Positions 21,356 through 22,723 of a stretch of 22,723 nucleotides of DNA are shown here, in pieces (position 1 is the first letter of the stretch; every line of letters begins with the position of its first letter). Source of the stretch: a virus. The stretch is taken from positions 1 through 22,723 of IMG/VR virus record IMGVR_UViG_3300011113_000262. The stretch is one strand, 5' to 3'. The position numbers and the translations under genes are program-made. The notes under the pieces were generated by a model. It was not told the origin of the DNA. It saw only the letters and a list, made by a program, of their open reading frames with translations, and searched no databases.

Positions 21356-21585
21356 TCCTTCACCTCCTCATACGTGGCGGCGAAAATGTCGGGCTTGCAT
21401 GGGTAGTGCTCACCTTTGATGCCGGTGATGATCCAGTCACCGGGGGTGACGATGTGATTGCCTTCCAACGTCTTGATGTACCCCACAGGTCTGGCGCTGT
21501 CGTGCTTTGCGTAGACCTCCGGATGATCACCGTTCTTGAACCACTGCGTGGCCTCGATGACCACGGGCTTCTTTCTGAATTTCAT
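21352..21585 (-). CDS. PGDYG-like phage protein (77 aa)
   Basis: It starts at ATG 21585 after AGGAAAGGGA; the longer frame to 21615 lacks such support. The text MKFRKKPVVIEATQWF, then TLEGNHIVTPGDWIITGIKGE and YPCKPDIFAATYE matches a very widespread short phage/prophage protein with a PGDYG/PGDW core. It is predicted to be a small beta-rich fold; its role is not known. Four-base overlaps link it to both neighbours. Confidence 0.85.
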   Translation of the reverse strand: MKFRKKPVVIEATQWFKNGDHPEVYAKHDSARPVGYIKTLEGNHIVTPGDWIITGIKGEHYPCKPDIFAATYEEVKE

Positions 21586-21713
21586 GATGTCCCTTTCCTC
21601 GTGCAGGCCGCACATCTCCAGATCCCACGCCGCAGACTGCTGCCCAGGTGGTCGCGGAAGTCCTTGTTGCAGTCAAAGCAGCGGCGTAGGAAGGCTCGGG
21701 GGTTTATGGTCAT
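21582..21713 (-). CDS. Very small zinc-ribbon protein (43 aa)
   Basis: ATG 21713 overlaps the previous stop and TGA 21582-21584 overlaps the next start, each by four bases; GGAGAA precedes the ATG. The peptide begins MTINPRAFLRRCFDCNKDF and ends RCAACTRKGTS. CFDC (C12, C15) and CAAC (C34, C37) make a classic four-cysteine zinc ribbon with many Arg residues, so nucleic-acid binding is likely. It is too short for default gene callers but fits the operon's overlap chain exactly. Confidence 0.75.
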   Translation of the reverse strand: MTINPRAFLRRCFDCNKDFRDHLGSSLRRGIWRCAACTRKGTS

Positions 21714-21991
21714 TTCTCCACCCTCTCGATCTCAACGCGCAGCGCGGCCATGACGTCTTTGGCTTGCTCGACCAGCGCCCATAGCACCGCATCAGACTGC
21801 AGGCAAGCACGGATCGCAGCGTTCTCGTCGCCAGGGCCTTTGTCGCCACTGTCCACCCATTCGATGTCGTGCAAGGCTTTGGCAACTTTGGCGAGATGCA
21901 CTTTAAATGCCAGACGTTCCGGCGTGTGAGTAGCAAACGTCGCGTCGTACTCCAGCTTGGAGTACAGGTAGTTCATGCTGCCGCCGCTCAT
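21710..21991 (-). CDS. Conserved phage protein of unknown function (93 aa)
   Basis: It starts at ATG 21991 with GGGAGGG six bases upstream and overlaps both neighbours by four bases. It begins MSGGSMNYLYSKLEYDATF and continues with LAKVAKALHDIEWVDSGDKGPGDE, a pattern I recognise from many proteobacterial phages and prophages, then a long C-terminal helix. No enzymatic motif or function is known. The upstream-extended frame to 22027 was rejected because it lacks a ribosome binding site. Confidence 0.8.
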   Translation of the reverse strand: MSGGSMNYLYSKLEYDATFATHTPERLAFKVHLAKVAKALHDIEWVDSGDKGPGDENAAIRACLQSDAVLWALVEQAKDVMAALRVEIERVEK

Positions 21992-22080
21992 AGCGCCCTC
22001 CCAATAATCACGCCAACGACAAACCAAATCGTGAGGGATGCAAGAATAATAATTGCAGCGAGAGTGATGACCTTCCTCAT
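21988..22080 (-). CDS. Single-pass membrane micropeptide (30 aa)
   Basis: ATG 22080 overlaps the previous stop by four bases and its TGA (21988-21990) overlaps the next start by four. The peptide MRKVITLAAIIILASLTIWF continues VVGVIIGRAL: two basic residues, about 22 hydrophobic residues, then Arg. It is a single transmembrane helix, probably inner-membrane with a cytoplasmic N-terminus. Role unknown; small hydrophobic peptides in phage early regions may block host membrane functions or superinfection, which is speculation here. Confidence 0.65.
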   Translation of the reverse strand: MRKVITLAAIIILASLTIWFVVGVIIGRAL

Positions 22081-22334
22081 TTCCCCACCCCCACAGGTGC
22101 GAACACCAACACGATCAGGATGATGGCGACGATGATGCCCACAATCTTCGGCCACCACGGTTCCGGCTGTTCTTGATACCAAGGCTTCTCGCCAACTTCG
22201 TCCGGGTCAACGCACGGCTCTACCGGCACCCATTCTTGCCCGCAATAAACGCACTTGTATCCTCCAGAGAGGTAAGGGCGCCATTCATGTTGGCCAGTCG
22301 TTGACGGCAGGCAGCTATCAAGATTCTTGTCCAT
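22077..22334 (-). CDS. Small membrane protein with zinc-finger-like N-terminus (85 aa)
   Basis: It starts at ATG 22334, with AAGGAG seven bases upstream; its start lies 17 bases inside the previous gene. The N-terminal part has C8, H16, and YKCVYCGQEW (C28, C31), possibly a small zinc site. An acidic, aromatic stretch (EKPWYQEQPEPWWP) follows, then one transmembrane helix KIVGIIVAIILIVLVFAPVG at about residues 63-82. No signal peptide is visible, so the Cys part is probably cytoplasmic. The next gene also encodes a membrane helix and overlaps it by four bases, hinting that the two act together; function unknown. Confidence 0.75.
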   Translation of the reverse strand: MDKNLDSCLPSTTGQHEWRPYLSGGYKCVYCGQEWVPVEPCVDPDEVGEKPWYQEQPEPWWPKIVGIIVAIILIVLVFAPVGVGK

Positions 22335-22668
22335 GTAATCTCCTTGTGATGTCGATTTGTTGCTGCTTGGCACGATATGCCGCACTGCGTGCGACGGATG
22401 GCACACGGGGCATGCGCTTGGCGTCTTTCCCCGGGCCGAGCTTGTATATCTTTAGGGTGAATCGGCCACGCGTATCGCAGCCCCAGGATGCAATATGCGC
22501 AGCACCCGCACGGTGTAGCTCCCTGGCGTACTCCAGTACCGTGACGTAGTGCAGCCCGGTCAGTTCTGCTAACTCGTAGCACGAGTGCTCGCCTTCGATC
22601 ATGTACTTGATGAGTTGTGCGTAGGTCAGGGCGCCTACCTTGATCATCTTGCGGCGTGGTGCGGTCAT
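22318..22668 (-). CDS. Winged-helix-type DNA-binding protein
   Basis: It encodes 116 residues from ATG 22668, preceded by GAGGAAAGA and overlapping the previous gene's stop by four bases. Residues about 13-56 read LTYAQLIKYMIEGEHSCYEL followed by AELTGLHYVTVLEYARELHRAG, a helix-turn-helix with the recognition helix in HYVTVLEYARELH. A wing-like segment (RGRFTLKIYKLG) follows, then a basic tail (SVARSAAYRAKQQQ). It resembles small phage winged-helix proteins and is a candidate regulator of the operon it sits in. An inner Met8 is an alternative start. Confidence 0.8.
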   Translation of the reverse strand: MTAPRRKMIKVGALTYAQLIKYMIEGEHSCYELAELTGLHYVTVLEYARELHRAGAAHIASWGCDTRGRFTLKIYKLGPGKDAKRMPRVPSVARSAAYRAKQQQIDITRRLHGQES

Positions 22669-22723
22669 TCTTTCCTCGCTTTCAGCATGGCGTCGGCCAT
22701 CTGATACGCAAACCCCGCCACCT
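22665..22723 (-). CDS. C-terminal end of a small phage protein (cut by window edge)
   Basis: The frame is open to the right edge and ends at TGA 22665-22667, overlapping the next ATG by four bases. The visible tail reads VAGFAYQMADAMLKARKE. A final Tyr/Ala-rich helix ending in ADAMLKAR is common at the C-terminus of short phage proteins of unknown function. The overlap and helix pattern support a real gene, but no family can be assigned from 18 residues. Confidence 0.6.
   Translation of the reverse strand, partial: VAGFAYQMADAMLKARKE

Overview
This window looks like part of a tailed double-stranded DNA bacteriophage genome, or possibly a prophage segment. There are no ribosomal, metabolic or tRNA genes. 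Two opposed, tightly packed gene blocks converge near 8.1 kb. Several small protein families in the right half are ones I associate with phages and prophages of Beta- and Gammaproteobacteria, so a proteobacterial host is likely; this is inference. No terminase, portal, capsid, RNA polymerase, integrase or lysis gene is visible, so lifestyle and virion type cannot be settled here. The polymerase has leucine at the 'position 762' site, which viral-ecology surveys associate with temperate or slower-replicating phages.

Left block, + strand, 1-8085: the end of a virion-associated protein with an Ala/Pro-rich segment, then one giant 2,234-residue protein. The giant protein has a short conserved N-terminal motif, a Gly/Ala-rich segment, several Pro-Ala linkers separating small modules, a zinc-protease-like HELIH motif and a C-terminal region of the 'large polyvalent protein' kind. 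It is probably an internal (ejected) virion protein. Both genes read toward the junction. The junction carries a GC-rich hairpin with a T-run that fits termination of the opposing, leftward transcription.

Middle block, - strand, 18777 down to 8175: the replication and recombination module. Reading leftward it encodes a family A DNA polymerase with a 3'-5' exonuclease domain, a small helical protein, a Cas4/RecB-like Fe-S nuclease, a small HNH nuclease, a DEDDh exonuclease, an unknown protein, an SNF2-type helicase, a conserved helical protein, a probable single-stranded-DNA-binding protein with a Cys cluster and acidic tail, a small helix-turn-helix protein, a primase-helicase and a short conserved phage protein. 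A 215-base gene-free stretch (12994-13208) holds a nested inverted-repeat structure anchored by a perfect 18-bp stem. It is the most unexplained element in the window.

Right block, - strand, 22723 down to 18777: an accessory stretch of about fifteen very small genes joined almost without exception by 4-base ATGA/GTGA stop-start overlaps, implying one polycistronic unit with coupled translation. It includes zinc-ribbon proteins, single-pass membrane peptides, a winged-helix protein, a DUF3310 protein, a VRR-NUC nuclease and a NUMOD4-HNH homing endonuclease whose first residues resemble the DUF3310 protein beside it. Three short genes (43, 49 and 30 codons) are supported mainly by this overlap pattern. 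No stretch longer than about 215 bases lacks a gene.
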